From NCBI GenBank assembly GCA_018262975.1, contig JADFDG010000003.1, positions 1-64,000 on the forward strand: DNA of 64,000 nt, in the 5' to 3' direction. Shown in pieces: positions 1 to 10,036 of the stretch. The number at the start of each line of letters is the position of its first letter. Position 1 is the stretch's first letter. A program made the position numbers and the translations under genes. The notes under the pieces were generated by a model. It searched no databases. It had not been told where the DNA came from and was given only the letters and a program-made list of their open reading frames with translations. Source of the stretch: Gammaproteobacteria bacterium. Its GTDB lineage: Bacteria > Pseudomonadota > Gammaproteobacteria > Pseudomonadales > JADFDG01.

Positions 1-589
<589 letters not shown>

Positions 590-695
590 TATAACACCCA
601 AGCGTTGCTACAAGCAGCACCAAGCTTGCGATCACAGAAGACAATCCTCTCCACAGACTCGCTCGTCCCTTGTGAAGGCAACAGATCAACCCTTT
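590..695 (+). other. 23S-5S internal transcribed spacer
   Basis: This spacer of about 105 bases lies between the mature 23S and 5S ends. I see no tRNA gene in it. Short ORFs crossing it are not credible because they run through both rRNAs. It should be removed during rRNA processing. Confidence 0.8.
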
Positions 696-813
696 TGCCT
701 GACGACAATAGAGCAGCGGTACCACCTGATCCCATCCCGAACTCAGAAGTGAAACGCTGCATCGCCGATGGTAGTGTGGCATTGCCCATGCGAGAGTAGG
801 TCATCGTCAGGCA
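696..813 (+). rRNA. rrf: 5S ribosomal RNA
   Basis: The sequence starts TGCCTGACGA and ends TCGTCAGGCA, so its ends pair to form the 5S terminal helix. The core contains the universal CCGAACTCAGAAGTGAAACG and GATGGTAGTGTGG stretches. Its length of about 118 nt is normal. It is the last gene of the rRNA operon and is followed within 10 bases by a terminator. Confidence 0.96.
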
Positions 814-822
814 CCTATCCCG

Positions 823-852
823 AACCCCGGTCAGAAATGACCGGGGTTTTTT
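823..852 (+). terminator. Rho-independent terminator of the rRNA operon
   Basis: An 11-bp perfect stem (AACCCCGGTCA / TGACCGGGGTT) closed by a GAAA tetraloop runs into a T-run. It begins 9 bases after the 5S 3' end and is one of the clearest intrinsic terminators in the window. Confidence 0.93.
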
Positions 853-884
853 ATTGCCTGCGCCAGGCCCCGTTCTGCTGGTTC

Positions 885-907
885 TGCGTATACGCAATGT
901 ATACAAT
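885..907. promoter_or_regulatory. Putative TetR operator overlapping a -10 element
   Basis: TGCGTATACGCA (885-896) is a perfect 12-bp palindrome. GTATAC is repeated at 888-893 and 899-904, which gives a 17-bp inverted repeat with a 5-bp spacer. The distal half merges with TATACAAT (900-907), a plausible -10. It sits 33 bases upstream of the likely GTG start of the adjoining TetR gene, the usual arrangement for autorepression. No good -35 is visible. Confidence 0.5.
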
Positions 908-940
908 CGGCGGGTCATCGGTGTTCGCGGGATCGAACCA

Positions 941-1669
941 GTGGAAGCCATCAGCCATACCGCCGCGGCGCGGCCGCCATCCACCGACCGTGCGCAATTG
1001 CGTGCGGTCATCGAAATGATGCTCTCCAGCGACCTCGCCCGGGCCAGTGCATTGCCCCTGCACCACGCCCCGGAGTCGCTCTCGCGCTCGCCGGCAAAGC
1101 TGGAGATCCTCGTGAACTCCATGCTGGTCTTCCTCGAGCGCGGCGTTAACCAGGTCACCGTGCAGGACCTGCTCGACGCTGCCGGTATATCGCGGCGCAC
1201 TTTCTACAAGTATTTCCGCAACAAGGTCGATGTGCTGGAAAGCCTCTACAAGCTTGCCGTCGACATCATGGTGGTGAGCTACAAGGCCAGCGTCGGTAAT
1301 GCGCGCACGGTCGGTGAAGTCGCGGGCTGCATGCCCGGTGTGTTCTTTGATTACCACCACGACCTGGCCCCGGTGATCCGGATGATGCAGGAGGAGGCGA
1401 TCCGCACGGACTCGCCGCTCGCTCCCTATCGCAAGGCGGCGATGCGCACGGTGGCGGGGGTGGTGAACGAGGAGATCCGGCGGATCACCGGGCGGTCGAT
1501 CGACCCGCTGATCATCCATTCGCTGCTGTGGGGCATGGAAGGCATGTCGATCGAATTCCTGCGCGGGGATGCGGACTCGGTGAACGACATCGCCCACGCG
1601 CGCAAGGTGGTTTCAGGCATCGCCGAGGCGGCGTTGCACAAGGCAGTCAATGACAGTTCCAGGGAGTGA
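941..1669 (+). CDS. TetR/AcrR family transcriptional regulator
   Basis: The helix-turn-helix lies near residues 72-95 (VTVQDLLDAAGISRRTFYKYF), the classic TetR DNA-binding signature, and the remainder is a helical ligand-binding/dimerisation region. The frame stays open back to a TTG at 854, but that start would overlap the rRNA terminator. GTG at 941 is preferred. ATG codons at 1016/1019 are also possible and would place the HTH closer to the N-terminus, as is usual in the family. The stop codon is 6 bases before the short-chain reductase gene, so the two are probably co-transcribed. The ligand is unknown. A palindrome just upstream may be its operator. Confidence 0.85.
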   Translation: MEAISHTAAARPPSTDRAQLRAVIEMMLSSDLARASALPLHHAPESLSRSPAKLEILVNSMLVFLERGVNQVTVQDLLDAAGISRRTFYKYFRNKVDVLESLYKLAVDIMVVSYKASVGNARTVGEVAGCMPGVFFDYHHDLAPVIRMMQEEAIRTDSPLAPYRKAAMRTVAGVVNEEIRRITGRSIDPLIIHSLLWGMEGMSIEFLRGDADSVNDIAHARKVVSGIAEAALHKAVNDSSRE

Positions 1670-1675
1670 CTCGTG

Positions 1676-2455
1676 ATGCAAGATCTGTTTTCGGTCAAGG
1701 ACAAGACGGTGCTGGTCACCGGTGGTACCAGCGGCATCGGCGCGATGATCGCCGAGGCCTTCGTGCGTGGCGGTGCGCGCGTGTTCGTCTCGTCGCGCAA
1801 GAAGGATGCGTGCGAGGCGACGCAGCAGGCGCTGTCGGCGCTGGGCTGGTGCCGCGCATTGCCGGCTGACGCCGGCACGGCCGAGGGTCGCGCCGCGCTC
1901 AAGGCGTGGCTGGAGCAGGAAGCCGGTGGTGCCCTGGACGTGCTGGTCAATAACGCCGGCACGACTTGGGGCGCGCCGATGGAAGCCTATACCGAGGATG
2001 CCTGGGACCGGGTGACCGCCCTGAACCTGAAAGCACCGTTCTTCCTGGTGCGTGAACTGCTTCCCTTGCTGGGCAAGCGTGCCACGGCGGAGTCGCCGTC
2101 GCGGGTGATCAACATCACCTCCATTGCCGGCCAGCAACCGGCCAGCCTGATGGCCTATGCCTATGGCCCCAGCAAGGCCGGCCTGAACCATCTCACCCGC
2201 GTGCTTGCCAACGAACTGCTGGCGAAGAACATCACGGTGAACGCCATTGCCCCGGGGTTCTTCCCCAGCAAGATGACCGCCTACCTGCGCAAGACCGAGG
2301 AGGCAGAGCGTGCGCTGGCCCAGACGGTGCCGATGAAGCGTCTGGGCAGCATGGAGGACGTTGGCGGCCTGGCGATCTACCTGTCGTCGCGGGCGGGCGC
2401 CTACATGACCGGCAATATCATCCCGCTCGATGGCGGCATGTTGCTGCGTAGCTGA
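1676..2455 (+). CDS. SDR family oxidoreductase, RhlG-like
   Basis: This is a classical short-chain dehydrogenase/reductase of 259 residues. The Rossmann glycine motif TGGTSGIG is at 15-22, NNAG at 92-95, the catalytic Ser near 149, and YGPSK (Tyr/Lys) at 163-167. The closing AYMTGNIIPLDGG stretch is typical. The motif context (NNAGTTWGAPMEAY, AYGPSKAGL, IAPGFFPSKM) resembles the NADPH-dependent beta-ketoacyl reductase RhlG of Pseudomonas, so 3-oxoacyl or similar substrates are likely but unproven. AGGGAG lies 9 bases before the ATG. GTG at 1673 is an alternative start. The gene follows the TetR gene closely and is probably controlled by it. Confidence 0.85.
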   Translation: MQDLFSVKDKTVLVTGGTSGIGAMIAEAFVRGGARVFVSSRKKDACEATQQALSALGWCRALPADAGTAEGRAALKAWLEQEAGGALDVLVNNAGTTWGAPMEAYTEDAWDRVTALNLKAPFFLVRELLPLLGKRATAESPSRVINITSIAGQQPASLMAYAYGPSKAGLNHLTRVLANELLAKNITVNAIAPGFFPSKMTAYLRKTEEAERALAQTVPMKRLGSMEDVGGLAIYLSSRAGAYMTGNIIPLDGGMLLRS

Positions 2456-2479
2456 AACCGCGGGCGTGCTTGCCGGCGA

Positions 2480-2698
2480 TCAGTCCGGCAAGCGCGCGAA
2501 GCGAGGCTGGCTGTGGCCAGCCACCGTCACGTCTTCGAGGAACATGGCGCGTGGCCTGACCCACAGCGCCCGCTCGCCATACTCGGGGCGATAGACCACC
2601 ATCAGCTCGCCCGTCTCGCTGTGGCGGGCAATGCCGAGCACCTCGTAGGTGTTGCCCTTGTAGTGGCGGTAGCGTCCCGGCGCCGGCTGCATGTCCAT
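2480..2698 (-). CDS. DUF1653 domain protein
   Basis: This small 72-residue protein has the DUF1653 pattern: PGRYRHYKGNTYEVLGIARH near the N-terminus, then ELMVVYRPEYGERALWVRPRAMF. The family is widespread, cytosolic and of unknown biochemical function. The ATG at 2698 is preferred. A TTG at 2704 would overlap the upstream TetR stop as TTGA. It is the last gene of the leftward run valS-gdhA-tetR and faces the SDR gene across about 24 bases. Confidence 0.8.
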   Translation of the reverse strand: MDMQPAPGRYRHYKGNTYEVLGIARHSETGELMVVYRPEYGERALWVRPRAMFLEDVTVAGHSQPRFARLPD

Positions 2699-2700
2699 GT

Positions 2701-3372
2701 TCAATTGCCTTTGCGGGTGCCGCGGACGAGTTGCGCCGGTTCGGCGCGCAGGCCTTCCATGAGCACGCGCAGGTAGCGCACTGCCTGCTCCTCGAGGTCG
2801 CCCTGGCCGGTGAGCGCCCAGGTGTACGTGGAGCCGATCATCACGTTGAACATCAGGTGCACGGATTCGCGGATGGAGAGGGCGCGGAAATAGCCCTGGT
2901 CGCGCAGTGTGCCGAAGAAGGCCTCGGCGAAGGGCATGTTCTGTTCCACCAGCGCCAGGTGCTTGCGCTGGATGTCTCCCATGAATTCGCCGGCCTCCTG
3001 GATGAGTACGCGCGAGAATTCGCGGTTGCTCTCCAGGAAGCGGGCCATCGCGCGGGCGGCGTTCTCCAGCCGCTGCAGCGGATCGCCGCTTTCGACCATG
3101 GCCGCCAGCGCGAGGTCGCGCATGTAGTCGAGGCTTTCCTCGACGATCACCAGCAACAGCGCTTCCTTGCTGGGAAAGAACTTGTAGATGGTGGCCTTGC
3201 CAACGCCCGCCCGCTCGGCGACCGCACGCACTTCGGCGGAGCGGAAGCCTTGCTGTGCGAACACTTCCTGCGCGGCATGCAGGATGCGCGTACGGCGGTC
3301 GGAGAGTTCCCTGCCCAACCAGCGCGCGGGTGGCGTGGAAGACTTGCCGCTCTGGGTGCTCTTGCTCGCCAT
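2701..3372 (-). CDS. TetR/AcrR family transcriptional regulator
   Basis: The 223-residue protein has an N-terminal HTH near residues 22-67 (RRTRILHAAQEVFAQQGF, then AVAERAGVGKATIYKFFPSK), a textbook TetR DNA-binding domain, followed by a helical effector domain. The frame is open further upstream inside gdhA, but the ATG at 3372, preceded by AGG, gives the normal family length. It starts 7 bases after the gdhA stop and is probably co-transcribed with it. Its targets cannot be told from the sequence. Confidence 0.88.
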   Translation of the reverse strand: MASKSTQSGKSSTPPARWLGRELSDRRTRILHAAQEVFAQQGFRSAEVRAVAERAGVGKATIYKFFPSKEALLLVIVEESLDYMRDLALAAMVESGDPLQRLENAARAMARFLESNREFSRVLIQEAGEFMGDIQRKHLALVEQNMPFAEAFFGTLRDQGYFRALSIRESVHLMFNVMIGSTYTWALTGQGDLEEQAVRYLRVLMEGLRAEPAQLVRGTRKGN

Positions 3373-3379
3373 GGGGTAC

Positions 3380-4729
3380 CTACTGGATGCCGAATGCAAG
3401 CATGGCCCGGGCGACGCGCCGGAACCCGGCGCGATTGGCGCCCAGCGAATAGTCGACGCCATCGGGTGTTTCGCCATATTGCACGCACTGGTCGTGGATG
3501 CGCGACATGATGTGCTGCAGGCGCTGGTCGATATCGGCACGCTCCCAGGGCAACGACATGCGGTTCTGGGTGATCTCCAGCCCCGATACGGCCACGCCGC
3601 CGGCATTGGCGGCCTTGCCCGGTACGAACACGATGCTGTTGCTGCGCAGCATGGCGCGTGCTGCCGCGGTCACGGGCAGGTTGGCGCCCTCGATCACCCA
3701 GCGGCAGCCGTTGGCCGCCAGCGTGCGGGCATCGTTTTCGTCCAGTTCGTTTTGCGTGGCGCAGGGCATGGCGATGTCGCAGGACGTTGCCCAGGCTTTC
3801 TGCCCGGCAACGTAGCGTGCGCCGACGGCCGCGGCGCAGTCTGCCAGGGCCCGGTATTCGCCGGTGCGCAACTCCTTCAGGCGTGCCAGTTGCTCCGCCG
3901 CGAAGCCGCCGGGGCCGGCCTCCAGCGTGCCGCGGGAATCGGACAGCGTGAGCACGCGGGCACCACTGGCGCAGAGTTTTTCGGCGGCATGCAGGGCCAC
4001 GTTGCCAGCGCCGGAAACGGCAACCCCGAGACCTTCCAGGGTGCGTTGCCCGCGGGCCAGTACGTGCTGCAGGAAATAGACCACGCCGTAGCCGGTGGCC
4101 TCGGCACGTACCTGGCTGCCGCCCCACAGCACGCCCTTGCCGGTCATGGCCGCGGTGACGGTGCCGGTGATGTGCTTGTATTGCCCGAACAGGAAACCGA
4201 TCTCGCGGGCGCCCACGCCCAGGTCGCCGGCGGGCACGTCGGTGTCCGGCCCGATGTGCCGGTACAGCTCGGTCATGAAGGCCCGGCAGAAGCGCATGAT
4301 CTCGGCGTCGCTGCGCCCGCGCGGGTCGAAGTCGGCGCCGCCCTTCGCGCCACCCATGGGCAGGCCGGTCAGGCTGTTCTTGAACGTCTGCTCGAAGGCC
4401 AGTGCCTGCAGCGTGTCGAGGTTGACCTGGGGATGGAAGCGCAGGCCGCCCTTGTAGGGGCCTACGGCGTTGCTGTGCTGGACGCGGTAGCCGCGGTTGA
4501 CGTGGACCTCGCCGGCATCGTCTTCCCAGCACACGCGGAAGGCGATGATGCGGTCGGGGACCGTCAGGCGCTCGAGCACGCGGGCACGCACCAGCGCGCT
4601 GTCCGCGGCGATGTCGGGCAGCACGCTGGCAGCCACCTCGGCGACGGCGCCGCGGAATTCCGGCAGGCCCTGGTGGTGCGCGTCGAACCGCGCGAGGAAA
4701 CGTGCCAGCTCGTCATCGCCGTTGCTCAT
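3380..4729 (-). CDS. gdhA: NADP-specific glutamate dehydrogenase
   Basis: The enzyme interconverts 2-oxoglutarate plus ammonia and L-glutamate using NADP(H). At 449 residues it has the usual length of the bacterial hexameric enzyme. Substrate-binding PYKGGLRFHP is at 91-100, and catalytic-lysine PMGGAKGG is at 124-131 (Lys129). A Rossmann coenzyme domain with SGAGNVALHAAEKL lies near residue 240. GGGAGA-like Shine-Dalgarno sequence precedes the ATG. It lies 37 bases downstream of valS and 7 bases upstream of a TetR gene, so the regulator may be a local passenger or a controller of the cluster. Confidence 0.96.
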   Translation of the reverse strand: MSNGDDELARFLARFDAHHQGLPEFRGAVAEVAASVLPDIAADSALVRARVLERLTVPDRIIAFRVCWEDDAGEVHVNRGYRVQHSNAVGPYKGGLRFHPQVNLDTLQALAFEQTFKNSLTGLPMGGAKGGADFDPRGRSDAEIMRFCRAFMTELYRHIGPDTDVPAGDLGVGAREIGFLFGQYKHITGTVTAAMTGKGVLWGGSQVRAEATGYGVVYFLQHVLARGQRTLEGLGVAVSGAGNVALHAAEKLCASGARVLTLSDSRGTLEAGPGGFAAEQLARLKELRTGEYRALADCAAAVGARYVAGQKAWATSCDIAMPCATQNELDENDARTLAANGCRWVIEGANLPVTAAARAMLRSNSIVFVPGKAANAGGVAVSGLEITQNRMSLPWERADIDQRLQHIMSRIHDQCVQYGETPDGVDYSLGANRAGFRRVARAMLAFGIQ

Positions 4730-4766
4730 GCGGGCTTCTCCCGTGGTCGCCGCTGCCGCCCGGTGC

Positions 4767-7550
4767 CTAGAGCACCTTGATCTTTTCGAGCTGGTCCTCG
4801 AGGCGGGCCAGCGCCGTGCGCTGCTCGTCGAGTTTCGCGCGTTCTTTGCCCACTACGTCCGCCGGCGCCTTGTCGACGAAGGCGGGATTTTTCAACTTGC
4901 CGTCGAGGCGGGCGACCTCGCCGCGCAGGCGTTCCACTTCCTTCGCCAGTCGCGCCAGCTCAGCCTTCTTGTCGATCAGGCCGGCCATGGGCACGAGGAT
5001 TTCCATGTCGCCGACCAGCTGGGTGGCCGAGGGCGGTGCCGAGTCGGTCGGGGTCAGCCAGGTGATGGATTCGAGGCGGGCAAGGACCTTCAGGAAGGCG
5101 GTGTTCTCCTCGAAGCGGCGCTTGTCCTCGGTGTTGCCGTTGTGGAAGAACACCGGCAATTGCTTCGACGGCGGGATGTTCATCTCGCCGCGCACGTTGC
5201 GCAGTGCGGTGACCACGCCTTGCACCCAGGCGATGTCGGCCTCGGCGCGCTCGTCGAGGCGCTCCGGGTTCGGCACCGGCCAGGGCTGCAGCATGATGGT
5301 CGGGCCGGACTTGCCGGCCAGCGGCGCGATGGTCTGCCAGATCTCCTCGGTGATGAACGGCATGAACGGGTGCGCCAGGCGCAGGATGACTTCCAGCACG
5401 CGCACCAGCGTGCGGCGGGTACCGCGCAGCTGCGCTTCCGTCGCGTTCGGGTCGTTCAGCACCGGTTTGGACAGTTCCAGGTACCAGTCGCAGTACTCGT
5501 TCCAGATGAACTCGTAGAGCGACTGCGCGGCGAGGTCGAAGCGGAAGGCGTCGATATGCGCGGCGATGTCGGTCTCGGCACGTTGCAGACGCGAGGCAAT
5601 CCAGCGGTCGGCGAGCGACAACTGGACGTCACCGCCATCGAGGCCGCAGTCCTTGCCCTCGACGTTCATCAGTACGTAGCGGGTGGCATTCCAGATCTTG
5701 TTGCAGAAGTTGCCGTAGCCCTGGATGCGCTTCATGTCGAACAGGATGTCGCGGCCGGTCGCGGCCAGCGACGCGAAGGTGAAACGCAGCGCGTCGGTAC
5801 CGAAGGACTCGATGCCCTCGGGGAACTGCTTGCGGGTGGCCTTGTCGATTTTCGGCGCGTCCTGCGGCTTCATCAGGCCGGTGGTGCGCTTGGCGACCAG
5901 CGACTCGAGGTCGATGCCGTCGATGATGTCCAGCGGGTCCAGCACATTGCCCTTGGACTTCGACATCTTCTGGCCTTCGTGGTCGCGGACGAGGCCGTGC
6001 ACGTAGACCTTCCTGAACGGCACCTGCGGGGTGCCGTCCGGGTCCTTGATGAAGTGCATGGTCATCATGATCATCCGGGCGACCCAGAAGAAGATGATGT
6101 CGAAGCCGGTGACCAGCACGTCGGTGGGGTGGAACTGCTTGAGTTCCGGCGTGTTCTCCGGCCAGCCGAGCGTGGAGAAGGTCCACAGCGCCGACGAGAA
6201 CCAGGTATCGAGCACGTCCTCGTCCTGGCGCAGCTTCACGTTGGCGGCGATGCCGTATTTCGCGCGCACTTCCGCCTCGTGGCGGGCAACATAGACGTTG
6301 CCCTCGTCGTCGTACCAGGCCGGGATGCGGTGGCCCCACCACAGCTGGCGCGAGATGCACCAGTCCTGCAGGTCGCGCATCCAGGCGAAGTACATGTTCT
6401 CGTACTGCTTGGGCACGAACTCGATGCGGCCGTCTTCCACGGCCTTCACCGCCTCGACGGCCAGCGGGCCGGTCTTCACGTACCACTGCCAGGTCAGGTA
6501 GGGCTCGATGACGACGCCGGAGCGGTCGCCGCGCGGCACCTTCAGCGCGTGGTCGTCGATCTTCTCCAGCAGGCCGAGCGCGTCGAGGTCGGTGACGATC
6601 TGCTTGCGCGCGACGAAGCGGTCGAGGCCGCGGTACTTCTCCGGGGCGTTCTCGTTGATGGTCGCGTCGATGGTGAAGATGTTGATCAGTGGCAGCTTGT
6701 GACGCTTGCCGACTTCATAGTCGTTGAAGTCGTGCGCCGGCGTGATCTTCACGCAACCGGTGCCGAATTCCGGGTCGACGTAGCTGTCGCCGATGATGGG
6801 GATCAGGCGGTCAACCAGCGGCAGTCGCACCTGCTTGCCGATCAGGTCCTTGTAGCGGGCGTCGTCCGGGTTCACCGCGACGGCAGTGTCGCCGAGCATG
6901 GTTTCCGGGCGGGTGGTGGCAACGACGAGATGGCCGGTGCCGTCCGCCAGCGGGTAGCGGAAGTGCCACATCGAACCTTTTTCTTCCGAACTCACCACTT
7001 CGAGATCGGAAATCGCCGTGTGCAGTTTCGGGTCCCAGTTCACCAGGCGCTGGCCGCGGTAGATCAGGCCGTCCTCGTGCAGGCGCACGAACGCTTCCAG
7101 CACCGCCTGCGACAGGCCGGCATCCATGGTGAAACGCTCGCGGGTCCAGTCCACCGACGAACCGAGGCGACGGATCTGGCGGGTGATGGTGCCGCCGGAC
7201 TGCTCCTTCCACTCCCAGACCTTCTCGAGGAATTTCTCGCGGCCGAGGTCGTGGCGGGTGAGGTTCTGCGCACCGAGTTGCCGTTCGACGACCATCTGCG
7301 TGGCGATGCCGGCGTGGTCGGTGCCCGGTTGCCACAGGGTCCTGTCGCCCTTCATCCGGTGGTAGCGGATGAGCAGGTCCATGATGGTGTTGTTGAAGCC
7401 GTGGCCCATGTGCAGCGAGCCGGTGACGTTCGGCGGCGGGATCATGATGCAGTACGGCTTGCCGTCGCCCTGCGGGGCGAAGTAGCCGGCCTGTTCCCAG
7501 CGCTGGTACCAGGTTTGCTCGATGGCGGACGGGTTGAACGACTTTTCCAT
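4767..7550 (-). CDS. valS: Valyl-tRNA synthetase
   Basis: This class Ia synthetase charges tRNA-Val and edits mischarged threonine. The HIGH-type signature HMGH lies at residues 47-50 within [15 protein letters not shown], and KMSKSKGN is near residue 530. An anticodon-binding domain and a C-terminal coiled-coil arm (about 860-927, rich in Glu, Arg, Leu) complete the normal 927-residue architecture. The ATG at 7550 is favoured over a GTG three codons upstream. It follows pepA-holC-small protein in the same direction, an order shared with Pseudomonas, and precedes gdhA. Confidence 0.97.
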   Translation of the reverse strand: MEKSFNPSAIEQTWYQRWEQAGYFAPQGDGKPYCIMIPPPNVTGSLHMGHGFNNTIMDLLIRYHRMKGDRTLWQPGTDHAGIATQMVVERQLGAQNLTRHDLGREKFLEKVWEWKEQSGGTITRQIRRLGSSVDWTRERFTMDAGLSQAVLEAFVRLHEDGLIYRGQRLVNWDPKLHTAISDLEVVSSEEKGSMWHFRYPLADGTGHLVVATTRPETMLGDTAVAVNPDDARYKDLIGKQVRLPLVDRLIPIIGDSYVDPEFGTGCVKITPAHDFNDYEVGKRHKLPLINIFTIDATINENAPEKYRGLDRFVARKQIVTDLDALGLLEKIDDHALKVPRGDRSGVVIEPYLTWQWYVKTGPLAVEAVKAVEDGRIEFVPKQYENMYFAWMRDLQDWCISRQLWWGHRIPAWYDDEGNVYVARHEAEVRAKYGIAANVKLRQDEDVLDTWFSSALWTFSTLGWPENTPELKQFHPTDVLVTGFDIIFFWVARMIMMTMHFIKDPDGTPQVPFRKVYVHGLVRDHEGQKMSKSKGNVLDPLDIIDGIDLESLVAKRTTGLMKPQDAPKIDKATRKQFPEGIESFGTDALRFTFASLAATGRDILFDMKRIQGYGNFCNKIWNATRYVLMNVEGKDCGLDGGDVQLSLADRWIASRLQRAETDIAAHIDAFRFDLAAQSLYEFIWNEYCDWYLELSKPVLNDPNATEAQLRGTRRTLVRVLEVILRLAHPFMPFITEEIWQTIAPLAGKSGPTIMLQPWPVPNPERLDERAEADIAWVQGVVTALRNVRGEMNIPPSKQLPVFFHNGNTEDKRRFEENTAFLKVLARLESITWLTPTDSAPPSATQLVGDMEILVPMAGLIDKKAELARLAKEVERLRGEVARLDGKLKNPAFVDKAPADVVGKERAKLDEQRTALARLEDQLEKIKVL

Positions 7551-7597
7551 GGCGGGCACGCGAAATGAGGGCCGGGGAAGCCGGCGGGAGGGGGGCG

Positions 7598-7603
7598 ATT
7601 ATA
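7598..7603 (-). promoter_or_regulatory. Candidate -10 element upstream of valS
   Basis: On the minus strand the 89-base gap before valS contains a perfect TATAAT in a GC-rich setting (GCTATAATCG), about 48 bases upstream of the valS ATG. No convincing -35 is seen 16-18 bases further up, so this is a candidate only. It would let valS be transcribed separately from pepA-holC. Confidence 0.45.
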
Positions 7604-7639
7604 GCGGTGCCGGCGCGGGCGCGCCGACCCGGGAACGTT

Positions 7640-8011
7640 TCAGGGCTCCCGCGGCGCTACGAGCTCTTCCAGCAGTGATTCCAGTTCCTGCTGCAGGCGA
7701 TCGTGCAGTTCGGCGGTGAGGCGGGCCGAATGGGCCGCGACGATTTCGTCGACGATGGCCGGCGCCCGCGCCCGCAGCAGGTGGCCGGCGGCACGCAGGT
7801 GCTCCGGACCGGCCGCGCGCCGCCGCGCCGCTGGCGGCGTGGCGGGTGTCGCCGGTTGCGGCGCGGGGTCGTCAAACAGGGACTGCTGGGCCGCGCGCGG
7901 CAGGGCGGCCGGTCCGGCGACATCCGCCGTGCCGGTCTCCAGCGGTACCGGTTCCATCAGGATGGGGATGGCCGCGTGGTCGTCGGGGGGCGGGGTGTGC
8001 TGGCTGCTCAT
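7640..8011 (-). CDS. Conserved hypothetical protein between holC and valS
   Basis: The 123-residue protein is not assignable to a named domain. The first ~75 residues are low-complexity and rich in Pro, Ala and Asp. The last ~50 (from EHLRAAGHLL through RLQQELESLLEELVA) look like amphipathic helix. It starts 2 bases after the holC stop, so it is translationally linked to it. I recall a small hypothetical gene in this position in Pseudomonas, which suggests the gene is genuine and conserved by context. No function is proposed. Confidence 0.7.
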   Translation of the reverse strand: MSSQHTPPPDDHAAIPILMEPVPLETGTADVAGPAALPRAAQQSLFDDPAPQPATPATPPAARRRAAGPEHLRAAGHLLRARAPAIVDEIVAAHSARLTAELHDRLQQELESLLEELVAPREP

Positions 8012-8013
8012 GA

Positions 8014-8448
8014 TCAGGGGCGTCGGGCCTGGCCGAGGTCGTGGTAGTGAACCGTGTAACCGCGTTGTTGCCAGCGGCGGTAGGCAGCCCGCGCCCCGTC
8101 GCGCGCCGCCGGGTCCGCCGGAACGATTTCCGCGATGCGCGTGAATTGCCCGGGGGCCGCTGCCAGGTCGCCGGCGAGGTTGACCAGCAGGTTGTGGTCG
8201 CTGTCCGCCAGCGCGCTGGCCACGCACACCGGATCGGCGGTATCGCGGCCGTGCGGCAGGAAGCCTTCCGGCGCGAACGACCACAGCAACGCGTCGAGTT
8301 CGGCTGCGTGGCTGTCGTCGCGTGCCAGCAACAGCGTGCGGTAGCCGTTGCGCAGCGCCTTTTCCGCGAGGCGGCAGGCATAGCGCTCCCGCGCCTGCGG
8401 GCCGTCGGCGGCCAGCTGGTAGAAGTCGACGCGGCGCTCCGTGCTCAT
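8014..8448 (-). CDS. holC: DNA polymerase III subunit chi
   Basis: Chi is the small clamp-loader accessory subunit that bridges psi and single-strand binding protein. This 144-residue product has the family features: VDFYQLA near the N-terminus, RLAEKALRNGYRTLLLARD, LLWSFAPEGFLPHG (conserved FLPH), and a C-terminal YHDLG. The length is typical. The ATG at 8448 is preferred over a GTG two codons upstream. It lies 16 bases downstream of the pepA stop, matching the conserved pepA-holC-valS order. Confidence 0.92.
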   Translation of the reverse strand: MSTERRVDFYQLAADGPQARERYACRLAEKALRNGYRTLLLARDDSHAAELDALLWSFAPEGFLPHGRDTADPVCVASALADSDHNLLVNLAGDLAAAPGQFTRIAEIVPADPAARDGARAAYRRWQQRGYTVHYHDLGQARRP

Positions 8449-8464
8449 GGTCACCGGCAGCTGC

Positions 8465-9985
8465 TCAGTGGCCGCTGGCGTCGAGCAGGTACTGCACCAG
8501 CAGGCTCACCGGGCGGCCGGTGGCACCCTTGTAGGGGGCATGGCTGTGCCAGGCGGTGCCGGCGATGTCGAGGTGGGCCCAGGTGTAGTCCCTGGTGAAC
8601 CGCGCCAGGAAGCAGGCGGCGGTGACGCTGCCGGCGCGCGGGCCACCGATGTTGGCCATGTCGGCGAACGGGCTGTCGAGTTGCTCCTGGTATTCCTCCC
8701 ACAACGGCATCGGCCAGGCGCGGTCGTTGCCTTCCTGGCCGGCTTTTACCAGCGCGTCGCCCAACGCGTTGTTGTTGCTGTACAGGCCGTGCGCCTGGTT
8801 GCCCAGCGCCACCACGCAGGCGCCGGTGAGGGTGGCGATGTCGATGACCGTCTTCGGCTTGTACTTGCCGACCCAGGTCAGGGTGTCGCACAGCACCAGT
8901 CGGCCCTCGGCGTCGGTGTTGAGGATTTCCACCGTCTGCCCGGAGAGGGTGGTGACGATGTCGCCGGGGCGCGAGGCGTTGCTGCCGGGCATGTTCTCGG
9001 CGGCGGCGATCACGCCCACCACGTTGACCGGCAACTTCAGGGCCACCACGGCGCGCATCACGCCGAAGACGGTGGCGGCGCCGCACATGTCGTACTTCAT
9101 CTCGTCCATGCCGGCGCCGGGCTTGATGCTGATGCCGCCGGTGTCGAAGGTGATGCCCTTGCCGACGAACACGTACGGTTTGTCACCGGCCTTGCCGCCC
9201 TTGTACTCCATGGCGATCAGCTTGCCGGGCTGGTCGCTGCCCTGGGCGACCGAGGCGAAGGCGCCCATGCCCATGGCGCGGATCTGCTTCTCGTCCAGCA
9301 CGGTGACCTTCAGTTTCTTCGTTTCGCGTCCCAGCTGTTGCGCGCGCTGCGCCAGGTAGGACGGGTGGCAGACGTTGGGCGGGAGGTTCCCCAGGTCGCG
9401 GGTGAGGCGACGGCCCAGGCAGATGGCCTCGGCCTCGGCCACGGCGCGCTTCTCGGCGGCATGCGGCTGGCGACCGGCCAGGCCGAGGGTGACGGCAGCC
9501 AGTTGCGGCGCCTTGCCGGCCTTGGTGGACTTGCCCTTGCCGGTCTTCGACTTGAACTGGTCGAAGCGGTAGGTCAGTTCATCGATGGTCTTGATGGCCT
9601 CGCGTACGCGCCAGGCTTCGCTGACGCCGTCGACGGCCAGGTCGTCCAGCAGGACCACGGCGTCGGTCAGCGGCATGCCCTTGAGGGCATTGGCCACACT
9701 CACCAGCACGCGGTTGGCCTCGGTGGTCGACAGCGCGCGCTCGGCGCTGCCCAGGCCGGCCAGCACCAGCCGGGCTGCCTTCAGGCCGGCCGGCTGGTGG
9801 ATGACCAGGGCCTGCTTGACGGTCCCCTTGAGGTCGCCCTGTTTCGCCAGTTTGCGCAGCAGGCCGCCGGTGGCGCGGTCCACCTGCTCGGCGGCCGCCG
9901 ACAGCTTGCCGTCGGCGTGTACGCCCACCACCAGGCAGTCGGTGCGGGCGGTGGCGGGGTCAAGGTGCTTGATGCTGAACTGCAT
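8465..9985 (-). CDS. pepA: Leucyl aminopeptidase (M17 family)
   Basis: This cytosolic hexameric metallo-aminopeptidase releases N-terminal residues from peptides. In some gammaproteobacteria PepA also binds DNA. The protein has 506 residues, with an N-terminal macro-like domain and a C-terminal catalytic domain. The M17 signature NTDAEGRL lies near residue 350, and metal/active-site residues are visible in GKGITFDTGGISIKP and MKYDMCGAA. It heads the pepA-holC-valS run and is divergent from lptF across 140 bases. This divergent pepA / lptFG arrangement is conserved in gammaproteobacteria. Confidence 0.96.
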   Translation of the reverse strand: MQFSIKHLDPATARTDCLVVGVHADGKLSAAAEQVDRATGGLLRKLAKQGDLKGTVKQALVIHQPAGLKAARLVLAGLGSAERALSTTEANRVLVSVANALKGMPLTDAVVLLDDLAVDGVSEAWRVREAIKTIDELTYRFDQFKSKTGKGKSTKAGKAPQLAAVTLGLAGRQPHAAEKRAVAEAEAICLGRRLTRDLGNLPPNVCHPSYLAQRAQQLGRETKKLKVTVLDEKQIRAMGMGAFASVAQGSDQPGKLIAMEYKGGKAGDKPYVFVGKGITFDTGGISIKPGAGMDEMKYDMCGAATVFGVMRAVVALKLPVNVVGVIAAAENMPGSNASRPGDIVTTLSGQTVEILNTDAEGRLVLCDTLTWVGKYKPKTVIDIATLTGACVVALGNQAHGLYSNNNALGDALVKAGQEGNDRAWPMPLWEEYQEQLDSPFADMANIGGPRAGSVTAACFLARFTRDYTWAHLDIAGTAWHSHAPYKGATGRPVSLLVQYLLDASGH

Positions 9986-10036
9986 GGGGGCTGCTCCGGG
10001 GCAGGAATCGTCGTATCGGGCGGGTGCGGCAATCGC

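Noticed and set aside
4497-7568. Very long plus-strand open frame (over 1000 codons) opposite gdhA and valS
   Set aside because: Its translation is a low-complexity His/Val/Gly/Arg-rich antisense product, typical of GC-rich codon shadows. valS on the other strand is fully conserved. Similar antisense frames opposite guaBA, the CHASE2 kinase, sufBCD and pepA were dropped for the same reason.
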